Positions 1 through 12,680 of a stretch of 64,000 nucleotides of DNA are shown here, one piece after another. The translations under genes and the position numbers were made by a program. A model generated the notes under the pieces. That model saw nothing but the letters and a program-made list of their open reading frames with translations, searched no databases and was not told the origin of the DNA. The number at the start of each line of letters is the position of its first letter. Position 1 is the stretch's first letter. This DNA is from Flaccisagitta enflata (taxonomy: Eukaryota > Chaetognatha > Sagittoidea > Aphragmophora), in assembly GCA_965153355.1 (NCBI GenBank), contig OZ231126.1, forward strand, positions 70,370,001 to 70,434,000, in the 5' to 3' direction.

Positions 1-196
1 GACGTCCAAAAATGTCGCACTCTAGCGGTCGTCTATTTTCCTTTCATTCATACATTTGCCATTCTTGCTTTAGTTGATGTTTGTATGAGTGTCACTATGG
101 CCTGTCATTTGCTGAGTTTTCACGCGATTATTCTGAATGGTTATCATAGCTAAGAAATCAGGAGCGTGAAGCTTAACCGTCGCGTTCACAGCAATG
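1..196. other. Unannotated AT-rich sequence
   Basis: No feature recognised. The stretch lies just left of the first C-family MITE and contains no convincing open frame. Confidence 0.5.
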
Positions 197-445
197 AGGG
201 GGCGTTTCTAGTCAAAGACGATCGCGTTTTGAAAGGGCCACTCGGTCGCTCGCTATGTTCGTTCGCTCGCACCGCTCACTCCGCTCACTCGCTACGCTCG
301 CTTCGCTTGCTCACTCCATTCACGGGCTCGCTCACTCACTTCGCTCACTCCCTCGTGGGACAGTTGAAAATCTTAAATATGTGTTCATACTGCTATCGCG
401 TTTCACGGGTACAAACGCGTTGTTTGTCTTCACTAGAAACACGCC
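197..445 (+). mobile_element. C-family MITE, copy 1
   Basis: The ends are inverted: GGGGGCGTTTCTAGT on the left and ACTAGAAACACGCC on the right. The interior has a CGCTC-rich segment (225-355) built of short CGCT/TCGC steps, then GGGACAGTTGAAA and GGTACAAACGCG. The same layout recurs at 10606-10900, 29617-30472 and 48405-48658. No transposase is encoded and no clear target duplication was found, so the superfamily is unknown. Confidence 0.6.
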
Positions 446-486
446 ATTATTTCCTCCATTTATCTCGCTTTCCTCCCACTTTTTTT

Positions 487-973
487 ATTTGTTATTTGTC
501 ATTTGTCATTTGTCATTTGTCATTTGTCATTTGTCATTTGTCATTTGTCATTTGTCATTTGTCATTTGTCATTGTCTTATTTCCTCCCACTTCTTTTCCT
601 ATTTGTCATCTGTCATTTGTCATTTGTCTAATTTCCTCCCACTTCTTTTCTTATTTGTCATTTGTCATTTGTCATTTGTCTAATTTCCTCCCACTTCTTT
701 TCTTATTTGTCATTTGTCATTTGCCATTTGTCATTTGTCTAATTTCCTCCCACTTCTTTTCTTTTTTGTCATTTGTCATTTGTCATTTGTCTAATTTTCT
801 CCCACTTCTTTTCTTATTTGTCATTTGTCATTTGTTATTTGTCATTTGTCTAATTTCCTCTCACTTCTTTTCTTATTTGTTATTTGTCATTTTTCATTTG
901 TCATTTGTCTAATTTCCTCCCACTTCTTTTCTTATTTGTCATTTGTCATTTGTCATTTGTCTAATTTCCTCCC
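487..973 (+). repeat. CATTTGT minisatellite with 46-bp higher-order unit
   Basis: It opens with uninterrupted 7-bp CATTTGT units (about 487-570). These pass into a longer unit of CATTTGT repeats followed by CTAATTTCCTCCCACTTC and TTTTCTTATTTGT. The array resumes at 3233, so the element at 974-3232 is an insertion into it. Frames through the array are open only because the repeat lacks stops. Confidence 0.85.
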
Positions 974-3232
974 CACACATCTCTGGATACCCCCCCAAAG
1001 AAAATCAAAATACCCATTTTTTCTGACTGTGTAATTTGTCTTTAGGAACATGTGGGCTACTAAAAAAAACAAAAAACAAAAAAATTCATCTGAAATTTTT
1101 TCATTTATATCACTTTTTAGGCCAAAAAAGGGTATTTTTAGCGCTTTTTAAGCATGAAATTGTATATACAGCTTTGAAAATCTCAAAAAACACCGTAAAT
1201 GTGTGGCATTAGCTATGATATATATGTTTTCATGGAATATCCCAAAGATGAGAGCATAAAAAAGTCAAAAAATGGCAAAACATTATTTTTTTTAGTATTT
1301 TTACGTCCTAATTTGTTAATACAGCATAAAAGCTCCTGAAAAATCCTAGAAATGTGTGGCAATAGCTATCATATACATGTTTTAACCCTTATTAAAAAGT
1401 TTTTTTGAGAAATCTCAAAAATAAGGGTATAAGAAATGCAAAAAACAGCAAAACATAGCTTTTTTCAGTATTTTTAAGTCTTAATTTGTTTATATCGTAT
1501 AAAAACTGCCGAAAAATCCTAGAAATGTATAGCAACAGCTATAATATACATGTTTTTACCTTTTTCAAAAAGTTTTTTTAGGAAATCTTAAAGACAAGAG
1601 CATAAAAAAAACCAAAAAACGGCAAAATATCATTTTTTTCAGGATTTTTATGTCCTAATTTGTCCATGCAGCATAGCAACTCCTGAAAAGTCCTGGAAAT
1701 ATATCATAGTAGTCTGAGAATAACTATTTTTACCCTGAACAACTAGTCAATCATAATAGTTTTGTGTTTTAAGCCTTAAGATAGCTTAAAAATAACAAAA
1801 TATTAGTGTTTTAAGCTATTTTAAGGCTCAAAACACAAAAGAATTGTGAATGACTTGTTGTTCAGGGTGAAAATAGTTATACTTAGACTACTACTACACA
1901 TTTCCAGGCTTTTTCAGGGGTTGTTATGCTGTATGAACAAATTGGGACGTAAAAATACTGAAAAAAACAATATTTTGTTGTTTTTTAGCTTTTTTTATAC
2001 TCATATCTTTATGATATCCCCCGAAATTTTTTTTTTGAAGGTAAGAACATGTATATTCTAGCTGTTGCTATATATTTCTTAGATTTTTCAGCAGTTTTTA
2101 TACGGTATAAACAAATTAAGATTAAAAATACTGAAAAAAACTATGTTTTGCTGTTTTTTGCTTTTTTTAACAGGGTGTGCAAAATTATCCGGACTTGACA
2201 GTTAATTTTCTTAAAAACCCTGTAGAAAAAATGATTTTTGAAATTGTGAGGGGTTGATATAAAAAAGTATCCTTTTTAGCATTCAAAACCAAAATTCACA
2301 AAGAGTAAAATAGTCAGAAATAATATTTTTCAGGTAAATTTGACTCAGATATACCACTCCTCAAAAAAATTAATTAAAAAGAACTGAAATTCTGTTTTTA
2401 GTTTTTCTTGCTTGTTTGGTCAAGTTTATTTGCATTCTAATATTGATTTAACTTACATCCCTAAGTATTGTGTGTGTCAAGCTATAAAAGTCGCCATAAA
2501 GTAGTTACAAATACAAAAAACTATGATTTTTTAACCTATTTTGCCTTTAAAATAAAATGCTGTTAAAATCAAAATCTTTGCATCAAATCATTTAACTCCC
2601 ATAGTGACAAGGGCTTTAGAAAAGACCTACAATCAATTTTAGCTTCTAGTATGACTAATTGGGGTACTCTGGCTCGAATTTTGTAGTGCTGGGTTATTTT
2701 TAAGTATGGTTTTCTTTCTATGGAGCAAGTCCGGATAATTTTGCACACCCTGTTATACTCTTATTTTTAAGATTTCCCAAAAAAAACTTTTTGATAAGGG
2801 TTAAAACATGTAAATTTTAGTTATTGCCACACATTTCTAGGATTTTTCAGGAGCTTTTATGCTGTATTAACAAATTAGGACGTAAAAATACTAAAAAAAA
2901 AGATATTTTGTTATTTTTTTACTTTTTTACGCTCTTATCTTTGGGATATTCAAAAAAAACCTGTTGATAATGGTTAAAACATATATATTTTAGCTAATGC
3001 CACACATTTACGGTGTTTTTTGAGTTTTTCAAAGTTGTATATACAATTTCATGCTCAAAAAGTACTAAAAATACTTTTTTTTTGCCTAAAAAGTGATATA
3101 AATGAAAAAATTTCAGATGAATTTTTTTGTTTTTTGTTTTTTTTAGTAGCCCACATGTTCCTGAAGACAAATGACACAGTTAGAAAAATTGGGTATTTTG
3201 ATTTTCTTTGGGGGGGTATCCAGAGATGTGTG
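974..3232. mobile_element. Foldback (long inverted repeat) element, 2.26 kb
   Basis: The left end CACACATCTCTGGATACCC is matched in inverse at 3213-3232. The arms stay complementary almost to the centre near 1795, for example AACATGTGGGCTACT at about 1047 against AGTAGCCCACATGTT at about 3144. Each arm is about 0.83 kb once the MITE at 2170-2753 is removed. The flanks read TCCC on both sides (970-973 and 3233-3236), consistent with a 4-bp target duplication in the minisatellite. No coding capacity is visible. Such an inverted repeat could form a cruciform or hairpin. Confidence 0.8.
2170..2753. mobile_element. MITE, 584 bp, nested in the foldback
   Basis: The terminal inverted repeats are ACAGGGTGTGCAAAATTATC and its complement. 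TA flanks both sides (2168-2169, 2754-2755), the target signature of Tc1/mariner-type elements. The opposite foldback arm lacks this block, which confirms it as a later insertion. No ORF of note. Confidence 0.85.
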
Positions 3233-3350
3233 TCCCACTTCTTTTCTTATTTGTCATTTGTCATTTGTCATTTGTCTAATTTCCTCCCACTTCTTTTCTT
3301 ATTTGTCATTTGTCTAATTTCCTCCCACTTTTTTTCTTATTTGTCATGTT
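3233..3350 (+). repeat. CATTTGT minisatellite, distal part
   Basis: This is the continuation of the 487-973 array after the foldback. It has the same TCCCACTTCTTTTCTTATTTG spacer (in register) and CATTTGT units, and it decays near 3350. Confidence 0.8.
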
Positions 3351-4770
<1,420 letters not shown>

Positions 4771-4937
4771 GACAGAAAGAAAGGAAAAGTATCCGAAATG
4801 AATAAGTCTTACCCGAAAAGCCACAGTCTTGGCATTTGACTCCCTGAGACACGAGACCCCACATGAAATTGGCGCAGTAGTCACACCAATTCAGACCGGC
4901 AAACGTGTGAGGCTGCGATATAACGGAAAGAAAATGA

Positions 4938-4942
<5 letters not shown>

Positions 4943-5026
<84 letters not shown>

Positions 5027-5032
5027 CAACCG

Positions 5033-5070
<38 letters not shown>

Positions 5071-5105
5071 TAGGCTGACAGACAGACAGACAGACAGACA
5101 GACAA
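4943..5105 (+). repeat. (GA)n then (ACAG)n compound microsatellite, second copy
   Basis: Pure GA at 4943-5022, a short GAAACAACCG interruption, then ACAG tetramers to about 5104. It ends about 70 bp before an H-family element. Confidence 0.95.
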
Positions 5106-5174
5106 TTAGAAGTAGAAATGAGACCTGGAGAACAGGAGTAAAAAGACAATCTTTTAAAAGCGTTAGAATTGAAA

Positions 5175-5365
5175 AACAAGGCCGGATACACGGCAATCCA
5201 GTCTGGGAGGGTTGGGCAGGAGCAGCTATGCAAAAACCGCTCGGAATTCAAAAATGTGACGGACGGACGGACGGACATACCGACATACCGACCTACCAAC
5301 CAACCTACCGACCGACCTACCGACCGACACGGCAAGGTGTAGAGTCGCGTGTCCGCGACTAAAAA
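5175..5365 (+). mobile_element. H-family element, GGAC-hairpin subtype
   Basis: It starts AACAAGGCCGGATACACGG and has the TTGGGCAGGAGCAG module. An ACGG/ACCG/ACCT tetramer core covers about 5260-5330. It ends in the hairpin AGTCGCGTGTCCGCGACT followed by AAAAA. The subtype is shared with 10070-10193, 56589-56739 and 62973-63113. Confidence 0.75.
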
Positions 5366-5597
5366 GAACAAAAAACTAATTAAGTCAAAACCCGTGTGCG
5401 AGCGAAATACCATTTTGCTGTGACGATTGACAGGGCAGACAGGCAAAGAACAAGAGAAAAGGAAGAAAGAACTCATCAAATCAGTTGAAACTAAAAAGCC
5501 CGGGTTCCAACCCAAAAGAATTCAGTACCATTTTGAGTACTGTTTTCTAATTCGGTGATGGCTTTTGTTTTACTGACTTTCTAAGCGGGTTTTTTGT

Positions 5598-5690
5598 TTA
5601 GGGTCAGAAGTAGGGTTAGGGTTAACTTTGGGGTTGGGGCTGGTCTTAGGGTTAGGGTTAGGGTCAGGGCTAGCGTTAGGGCTAGGTGAG
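5598..5690 (+). repeat. Degenerate TTAGGG-type interstitial repeat
   Basis: AGGGTTAGGG units are mixed with GGGGTTGGGGC and GGGTCAGGG variants. The right flank TTTTAACCCGAATC...GAATTAAAG resembles the flank of a second such tract at 47246-47330, so the tract seems to be the core of a dispersed element rather than a captured telomere. Confidence 0.7.
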
Positions 5691-6789
5691 AGCTGGGTTA
5701 AATACATTTTAACCCGAATCTACTCGAATTAAAGCTTCGCCCAAACGGGAAAACCCGATAAAAACAAAAGATCAGCATCGTCTTCGAAATTTCTTCTCAA
5801 TTTTGATCAACATCGTTATCTTGAAAATAAACTGTTTTTCATAATGAGCGACATCAGTATCAATCAAAAAATCAATCAATCAATCAATCAATTTATCAAT
5901 CAATCAATCAATCTCTTTACCTTGAAAGTATGTGGCTTTTCAAAATGAGCGACATCCGTGTCTGTCGTAGACGAGCTCATCTGTGGTTAGAAAAAAAAGA
6001 GAAAGGAAAAAAGAAAATGACATCAAATTCAGGAAGATTTAGATCTTGATTCATCGATTAGGATGAGCCGATATGAATGTATGTGGATGAGTTATAGAAA
6101 TGATGATCAATGAATCTCTGCAATCTGAGTTCCTCTGGATTGTCTTCAACAGACGTATCCTTTTTTTCGTCTACATTTCAAGAGAAACCTGGCACTTTAT
6201 AGAGAAAGCTGTCGGCAACATGTTTTCAAGTGACAACTCAATAGCAAACTCGATAGCAACTCAATAGCAACTCAATAGCAACTCAATAGCAACTCAATAG
6301 CAACTCGACAGCAAACTTGTATTTCCGTCGGCAACATGTTTTCAAGTGACAACTCAACTCAATAGCAACTCAATAGCAACTCAATAGCAACTCGATAGCA
6401 AACTTGTATTTCCGTCACCTCCCCTCGGCGACAGGCTGTCGCTTTGCGCCAAACAAAACAAAGTGCACAACAAATGAAGGTGCACGCTACTATCACTGCA
6501 CAACAATACTATCTAGGAAATAAATATACGGACAGCTGGAGTAAAGTTAGCCTTTTTACTCACTGAATAAAATATTCGATCAAACAAATCAATTTTTAGC
6601 CATTTTATGGTAATTTGATCTATTATGTGCTTCTGTTTGGATTTTTTTATTGGATTGGTCAAGAATTTTTCAACTAAAACAAGCGTGTCCTTAGTTTCTC
6701 TTAAAGTAAAAAAAAAATCATTAAATTAGTACTGTTATTTTATGATGTTATATCATTTCATAGCAATACCTTTAAAATCAACCTTCAGT
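5691..6789. other. AT-rich stretch with AATC repeat and 11-bp minisatellite
   Basis: It contains (AATC)n near 5865-5912 and an AACTCAATAGC minisatellite at about 6230-6410. The latter lies in two tandem blocks, each introduced by GTCGGCAACATGTTTTCAAG. No gene is seen. Confidence 0.6.
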
Positions 6790-7009
6790 TTTTTAGTCGC
6801 GTGCTACGCGTCTCTACACCCCGCTTTGTCGGTCCGTCGGTCCGTCGGTCGGTCCGTTGGTCCATCGGTCCGTCCGTTGGTCACACTATACTTTTTTTGG
6901 ATTTTTGCGGTTTTTGGCCTCATTGCTCCTGCCCCAATGATCTGGTGACCTCAGTTACGGCCCCTGCCCACCCGCACTCGACTGGGGTTGCCGTGTATCC
7001 GGCCTTGTT
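6790..7009 (-). mobile_element. H-family element, canonical subtype
   Basis: Read on the + strand it starts TTTTTTAGTCGCGTGC, has a GGTCCGTC core (6830-6880), CACACTATACTTTTTTTGG, then CCTGCCCACCCGCAC and CCGTGTATCCGGCCTTGTT. The internal hairpin is imperfect because the right half reads TACGCGTCT. Confidence 0.75.
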
Positions 7010-7495
7010 CAATTATCAATGAATTTATGAAAAATGTGATCTAATGAGGCCAAGCAGGGTGATTTTGGTCAATCCATTTGAATTTGAGAGCTCATTCAAT
7101 GTGGATTGTTCATCCATGATTTGAACTGAAAACCTCTTATGTAGATTTTAGTAAAATGACAGATCTTCATTAAGACGCTGCCATTTGATCGGCATTTGAT
7201 CGGCATCTTCTCAGTGCATCTGAACCTGTTTGAACCTCTCACTTCCGGTCCGCGCGACAGCCACAGACGCGTTGCCACCAAGGCATTTTCGCGATTGACT
7301 GACTTCTTTTCATTCTTTTCTTCGCGCTACCTTAGATACCTCATTTTTAAAATGCCGGTTGGTTACAATTTTCCCTGAGAGAAGTTGTCCCACTTAAAAA
7401 AATAATGTCAGTGTGCGACACTTTCTGAGCAACCAAAAAAAACCTATCCGGCCTTATTTGATCTTTTCTACCATTGCTTTTGCATGGATAAAAGA

Positions 7496-7704
7496 AACAA
7501 GGCCGGATACACGGCTACCCAAGTCGCGTGCGGGTGGGCAGGGGCCATAATTGAGGCCACTCCATCATTTGGGCAGAAGCAGTGAGGCCAAAGACCGCAA
7601 AAACTCAAAAAAAGTAAAGTGTGACGGACGGACCGACGGACCGACGGACGGACGGACCGACGGACCGACAAAGCGGGTTGTAGAGTCGCGTGCACGCGAC
7701 TAAA
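7496..7704 (+). mobile_element. H-family element, canonical subtype
   Basis: AACAAGGCCGGATACACGG start, GGGTGGGCAGGGGC and GGGCAGAAGCAGTGAGG modules, (GACGGACC)n core at 7620-7665, then AAGCGGGTTGTAGAG and the perfect hairpin AGTCGCGTGCACGCGACT. Another copy follows in the same orientation only 17 bp downstream. Confidence 0.85.
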
Positions 7705-7721
7705 GAAGCCCAATGATTGCA

Positions 7722-7932
7722 AACAAGGCCGGATACACGGCTACCCCAGTCGCGTGCAGGTGGGCAGGGGCTGAATTTGAGGTAACTTCATCATTCGGGC
7801 AGGAGCAGTGAGGCAACAGACCGCAAAAACCCGAAAAAGTAGGGTGTGACCGACGGACGGACCGACGGACGTACCGACGGACCGACGGACCGACAAAGTG
7901 GGCTGTAGAGTCGCGTGCACGCGACTAAAAAA
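7722..7932 (+). mobile_element. H-family element, canonical subtype
   Basis: Near-duplicate of the preceding copy, with the same order of modules, an ACGG/ACCG core at 7850-7895 and the perfect terminal hairpin AGTCGCGTGCACGCGACT followed by AAAAAA. The two neighbours differ by many substitutions, so this may be a tandem insertion rather than a very recent duplication. Confidence 0.85.
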
Positions 7933-8237
7933 CGATGGTTAATGTATGGTAACTGACAATGGGTGGGAACGAGTACTCAATGAAGCGTATATTATTCAAA
8001 TCTTACTAACATGTAATCTACTCGAGCGTTGAACAAATCCCTACATCGAGTCTATCCAACCAAAGCTAAGGCAAAGTGTTTACGGGCATAAAAAGAGAGA
8101 GAGAGAGAGAATGTGCGATTGCCCCCCCCCCCCCCCGACAAAGATTGGGAGGGACTTTTTCTATCAAGATCGCAAAAGTTGTTTTGTCACCATTTTACAG
8201 TATTTTTGTGTGTCCAAATGGCGTCACGTTTGTGCGT

Positions 8238-8238
8238 G

Positions 8239-8304
<66 letters not shown>
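8238..8304 (+). repeat. (GT)n microsatellite
   Basis: About 33 GT units. A poly-C tract (8124-8136) and a short GA run (8094-8110) lie upstream. An open frame runs through the repeat into 8305-8544 (+). On the - strand 8440-8560 has an open stretch ending at CAGTAAGTAT, a donor-like sequence near 8435, but neither reading is recognisable. Confidence 0.9.
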
Positions 8305-8309
<5 letters not shown>

Positions 8310-8749
8310 TGGCGCAATTTGGAAAATGGTGAAACAAGAACGTTGGAGGAATGAGGTATTGGTATCGGGTGGTCACTGGACTGGATCTATGAACTTATCA
8401 CTCGCTTATTCAGACGATTTTCAGAAAATAATGAGATACTTACTGACAAGTCATAAAAACACACCGGTGGTTAAGGTGGAGTGTGAAGGTGCGCCAAGAA
8501 TGAACTACTATTGGCAATTGATCCCACACTCGATATTGCACTGATTCGATCGAGTACAATCAGGCGCAAAGACGCTCACGCATGGTAACAAATTGTTCAA
8601 TTATTTCCCTTCCCATCCAAGATAGAGAGACGATCCAAGATTCTAATGGAAACGGATGAATATCTTACTCTTTCTACGACCTCCCATCTCTGTAAGTTGA
8701 AAACAAACGGGTGAGAAATACTGCCAGCGGTAGGATTGAGCAATCGCTT

Positions 8750-8873
8750 AACAAGGCCAAGTAGGCCAATAAGGTGCGACGTGTGGATCGTCGAATGAAT
8801 GCGTTACCCGACCAACCAACCAACCAACCGACGGACACAGCCAGTTATAGAGGTGCTTTGTCGCACCTAAAAA
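8750..8873 (+). mobile_element. H-family element, short GGTGCGAC subtype
   Basis: Starts AACAAGGCCAAGTAGGCC, has (ACCA)n/(ACGG) at 8810-8835, and ends with the hairpin AGGTGCTTTGTCGCACCT followed by AAAAAG. The architecture equals the canonical family but the hairpin differs. The other copy is at 56159-56280. Confidence 0.7.
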
Positions 8874-10069
8874 GAGGGGGAAGGAAAGAATCACAAAGAT
8901 AGAAGTTGAAGAGGTTTAGATCGACAACGAAAGACGTAAGAATGGGTAGTTGTGGAATGTACTGTAAATAGAGCACATACAGTACACTCTTTTTTTTATA
9001 AGAACATCATTTTTCTCCCGAAGCCTTCAAAAGAGCTACTGATAAAATAACTACAACGTTCCTAACATCAGCGATTGCTTGGGCCGATTCTTAAGATTGG
9101 GTTAAAGATCGAGCAAATATCCTCAAACTGCAAAATAGTGTTAAGCTTGACTCGAAATTTTTTTTCTTTTGGTTTTTTTTTTTTTTTTAAGTTAAATTCC
9201 ATTAATCCCTTTGTAATGCGACCAACGGGAACTCGAGAAGAACAAACATTTCTCCATGATGACACTTGCTGTCGATGGTGAGATTAATACTCCCTAATCC
9301 CCAGCGTTCGCAAAATGAAGTCAAATTACAGACCTTACTATTAAGCTTGATAATGGCCTACATCAGCCCTTCTTAAGATCTGACTAAACTTGAAACGGTT
9401 TACAAACATGAAGTCTTAATTTCTACACATCCAGTTTGTCTCAACACCGATCCAGACAAGGGAGATTCAACATTTTTAAAGAAAATCAGTAAAGAGATTT
9501 CATTGGACGTCATTGGTGATGACAATATTGACGATGAAGATCTTTAAGACAAAGAGCACTACAATTGCAGTGATGATTATCATTTAACTTCATTTAGCAA
9601 TGTTAGATTAAAGAAAAAAACTTCCTATATTTGAATGCCCTCTAATCTTTTTCCATAAAAAGAGCTTTTTAGTGAATACTGAATAGGGAAATCTGCAGAT
9701 CTCTTGCATGAAAGGCATCGAAGAAGTGTAAATGACAAAGCGCGGTATAGCTGAAATAATTTCATGAATATTTGTGAAACGAAATTAACGGGAATTGATT
9801 GAACCGGCTTTGCTAAAGTCCAATGTTTAAGAGCATTTTGAAGCCTTGATGTTCTTATGAAAGTTGAAACAACACTGCCCTTATAAAAGTAGGCCAGAAT
9901 TCTCCAATATACAAAGGATGAAAGCCTTGCAAGCTTTCAATGGTGTTTACTCCGGATTGCTCACAACTATCCTTTACTACTGACAAACAAAAAGCTTACC
10001 TAACAACTGACAACTGACCTATAAACTAGGTTCTTGTAAAAAAGAAGAGTGTAAAAAGCTGGTGCGCTG
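8874..10069. other. Unannotated stretch
   Basis: About 1.2 kb of AT-rich, apparently single-copy sequence with no long ORF, no RNA gene and no repeat family that I recognise. Confidence 0.5.
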
Positions 10070-10193
10070 TTTTTAGTCGCGGACACGCGACTCTAGAACT
10101 TGCCGAATCAGTCGGTCACGTTTTTTTCATTTTCGAGCTTTACCGCTCCTGCCCAGCCGTCCGCGACTGAGTGAGAGTGTATACGGCCTTGTT
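10070..10193 (-). mobile_element. H-family element, GGAC-hairpin subtype
   Basis: On the + strand: TTTTTAGTCGCGGACACGCG, then a very short core (CAGTCGGTCACG), CGCTCCTGCCCAGCCGTCC and GTATACGGCCTTGTT. The tetramer core is nearly absent, showing that it is dispensable or easily lost. Confidence 0.7.
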
Positions 10194-10225
10194 ATCTTTA
10201 CATGTCGAAAACAACCGTTGAGACG

Positions 10226-10257
10226 CGGGGGCGGGGCGGGGGCGGGGGCGGGGCGCG
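10226..10257 (+). other. G-quadruplex candidate
   Basis: Five runs of four to five G separated by single C form a strong G4 motif on the + strand. It lies in an otherwise AT-rich background near the start of an unsupported 100-codon ORF (10202-10504). Confidence 0.6.
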
Positions 10258-10605
10258 GAAGAATCAGTGCAGTGTGAACCGGAAATGCACCGGAACTTTA
10301 ATTTCTAAAGAAAGAAAAAAACCCTCATCCGACGATCAAATAAAGACAAATGGGGGAAAACAAACGACCAAAAGAAAAAAAAGAGGAAAACGACAACCAA
10401 CGACAAATGACTCCTCCCTCCACTATCAACCTGCCTCCCTTTTGTTGCAAAAAGCTCCTCACCTCATGGAGAAAAAAAAACACTTTTGTTACAAAATCAC
10501 TTAGGTTGTTCTCGGTTGTTGTGTTGTTGTGCAAACCATTTTGTCTTAAAAAGATTGTTTCGTTGCGTTCTAAGATTTTAACATATAACCCCCCCCCCCC
10601 AGTAA

Positions 10606-10900
10606 GGGGGCGTCCCAGTCAAAGACGATCGAGTTTTGAAAAGGCCACTTGGTCGCTCGCTACGTTCGTTCGCTCGCACCGCTCACTCCGCTCACTTGCT
10701 CCGCAGCGCTCTGCTTCGTTCCGCTTGCTTCGCTTCGCTCGATCGCTCTGCTCGCTTCGCTCGATCGCTCCGTTCACGGGCTCGCTCACTCACTTCGCTC
10801 ACTCCCTTGTGGGACAGTTGAAATTCTTGAATATTTGTTCACGCTGTTATAGCGTTTCACGGGTACAAACGCGTTTTTGGCGCTCACTAGAAACACGCCC
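10606..10900 (+). mobile_element. C-family MITE, copy 2
   Basis: GGGGGCGTCCCAGT left end, CGCTC-rich interior at 10655-10805, GGGACAGTTGAAATTC, GGTACAAACGCG and ACTAGAAACACGCCC right end. An extra CGCTCTGCTTCG-type expansion makes it about 45 bp longer than copy 1. Confidence 0.6.
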
Positions 10901-11073
10901 TTAAAGGGACTTAAACCCGAACCCGAAATTGGGGAATTAAACGAGGCTACACCGGAGATTCTACAATCGGAAATGGGAATGAAGGAGGGATCTATCTTCC
11001 AGAGGTGGCGTGTAACCGCGATAGCACGAGTAACAGGTGCAAACATCCAATTCCAATGCTTTCTCGTTTCTTG

Positions 11074-11294
11074 TTTTTAGTCGCGTGCTACGCGACTCTA
11101 CACCCCGCTATGTCGGTCCGTCGGTCCGTCCGTCTGTCCGTCCGTCCCTCCGTCCGTCCGTCCATTGGTCCGTGGTATTTTTTTGGCGTTTATGGGTTTT
11201 TTGGCTATACCGCTCCTGCCCAAATGCTCCAAAGACCTCAAATATGGCCCCTGCCCACCCGCACGTGACGAGGGTAGCCGTGTATCCGGCCTTT
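11074..11294 (-). mobile_element. H-family element, canonical subtype
   Basis: Perfect hairpin AGTCGCGTGCTACGCGACT at 11079-11097, (GTCC)n core at 11115-11165, CGCTCCTGCCCAAATG, CCTGCCCACCCGCAC and CCGTGTATCCGGCC. The final GTT is mutated. Confidence 0.8.
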
Positions 11295-11478
11295 GGAAGG
11301 AAAGCACAGCTTTGAAGAGAAGTTGCCTAATTCTTATGTATCCCTCCAAAATATTCATTATCTTTTTGCCCATTCTCCTCCCGTCGGCTCGAGCTTCAAT
11401 TCCAGTTCGGAAAAGACATTATTAATATGAAAAAAAAAAAAAAACATGACTCGTGATCTAAAAGTACGACAAATGATT

Positions 11479-11658
11479 GTACCGCTGAACCCCGCTCTAG
11501 CGGATTTAAGGGGACCAACAAATTTTATTTGTTATAGGCGGAATTCTTTTACAGCCAATATTAGAAATAAAAGAAAACTGATTGAAGGGGCCAAAAATTG
11601 TTGTCTGTTACAGGCGGAATTCCATCAGAAGCGGGTCCGTTAGAGCGGGATTCAACTG
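11479..11658. mobile_element. pogo/Tigger-like MITE
   Basis: The ends are CCGCTGAACCCCGCTCTAGC and, inverted, CAGTTGAATCCCGCTCTAAC. CAGTTGAA...CGNTNTAACGG is the usual look of pogo/Tigger termini. Internal GGCGGAATTC is shared with 34318-34487 and 52235-52578. Confidence 0.55.
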
Positions 11659-12101
11659 TTTTATGAATTGAGAAATTAACTGCTAAATTTTACCCCCTTC
11701 CTGCTCTATCACATACCCTGAGTATCCCTTTGAAATGGCGAGGCAATGAAGAGCGTCGGCATCAAGCTTAGGTCATTTCTGTCCTCATAAACCACAGCTG
11801 TTGCCAAGATGCCGCAATCACCTCTTCCCCCCAGGTGGCATTTCACTTTTCACCTCGTCAGTACATCGATAAACTTGTCATGAACGAACACAAGGAAGAA
11901 AAAAAGACACTTGACGGTTTCTAGTGACAATGGGCTTTCATGCTATTGCAATGAGTGCATCCCTTTGCGCTCATTAAATGTGTAATTGAGCCTTCATTGA
12001 ATAAAACAAAAGGAGAGAAGAAAGAAAAAATAATCAATATTGACTATCGAAGCACCTGTCTCACATAATCGCTTTGATATTCGCATGGCGCGTGGTTCAC
12101 A
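11659..12101. other. Unannotated stretch
   Basis: No gene, RNA or repeat recognised. A short poly-A-rich part lies near 11900-12030. Confidence 0.5.
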
Positions 12102-12680
12102 TTTTTAGTCGCGTGCTACGCGACTCTACACCGCGCTTTGTCGGTCCGTCGGTTAGTCGGTCGGTTGGTTGGTCCCCTTTTTTACATTTTCAGCGTTTTT
12201 AAGCTATTAAGTCGCGTGCTATGCGACTCTACATCCCACTATGTCGGTCCTGTTGGTTGTTTGGTCGGTCCGTCGGTCCCCTTTTTACTTTTTTGGCGTT
12301 TTTGAGCTTTTTAAGCGTACGGCTCCTGCCCAGATGCCCTAGTGACCTTCTCCAGCACCGCTCCTGCCCACCCGCAGGCGACTAGGGTAGCCGTGTATCT
12401 GGCCTTGTTGGGCTCAAAGCTCCTTTCCAAATGCCATTTAAAGTCATTCTAAGTCATTTTAACTTATTTCAAGTTATTCTAAGTCATTTCAGGTTAGATT
12501 AAGTCACTTAAGTCAATATGGTCAATATGGTCATTTAAATCATTTAAGTCATTTTAGGTCATTTTAAGTCATCTTAACTCATTTCAAGTCATTTCAGGTC
12601 ACCTTGAGTCATTTAAAGTCAATTTAGGTCATCTTAAGCTATTTATGTCCCGCACGCGACTTAAAGGTGTTGGCCTTGTT
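12102..12680 (-). mobile_element. H-family element with AAGTCATTTTA minisatellite core
   Basis: Hairpin AGTCGCGTGCTACGCGACT at the left, GGTC tetramers, then after the nested copy an AAGTCATTTTA-type 10-12 bp minisatellite (12440-12650). It ends GCACGCGACTTAAAGGTGTTGGCCTTGTT. The same core occurs at 30832-31028 and 63661-63875. Confidence 0.65.
12207..12409 (-). mobile_element. H-family element, canonical, nested or tandem
   Basis: A complete canonical copy (AGTCGCGTGCTATGCGACT to GTGTATCTGGCCTTGTT) interrupts the minisatellite-type copy, giving an insertion order of minisatellite type first, canonical second. A tandem-truncation origin is also possible. Confidence 0.65.

Noticed and set aside
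487-970. CRISPR array
   Set aside because: The units are adjacent or carry a repeated (not unique) spacer, and the genome is eukaryotic. It is a minisatellite.
166-1034. 248-aa and smaller FVICHLS-repeat ORFs
   Set aside because: Translation of the CATTTGT minisatellite, whose 7-bp unit cycles through all frames.
5598-5690. True telomere or chromosome end
   Set aside because: Short, degenerate, internal, and flanked by sequence shared with the other tract at 47246.
8305-8560. Exon after the (GT)n array
   Set aside because: Open on both strands over a short length, no acceptor/donor pair that fits, no recognised protein.
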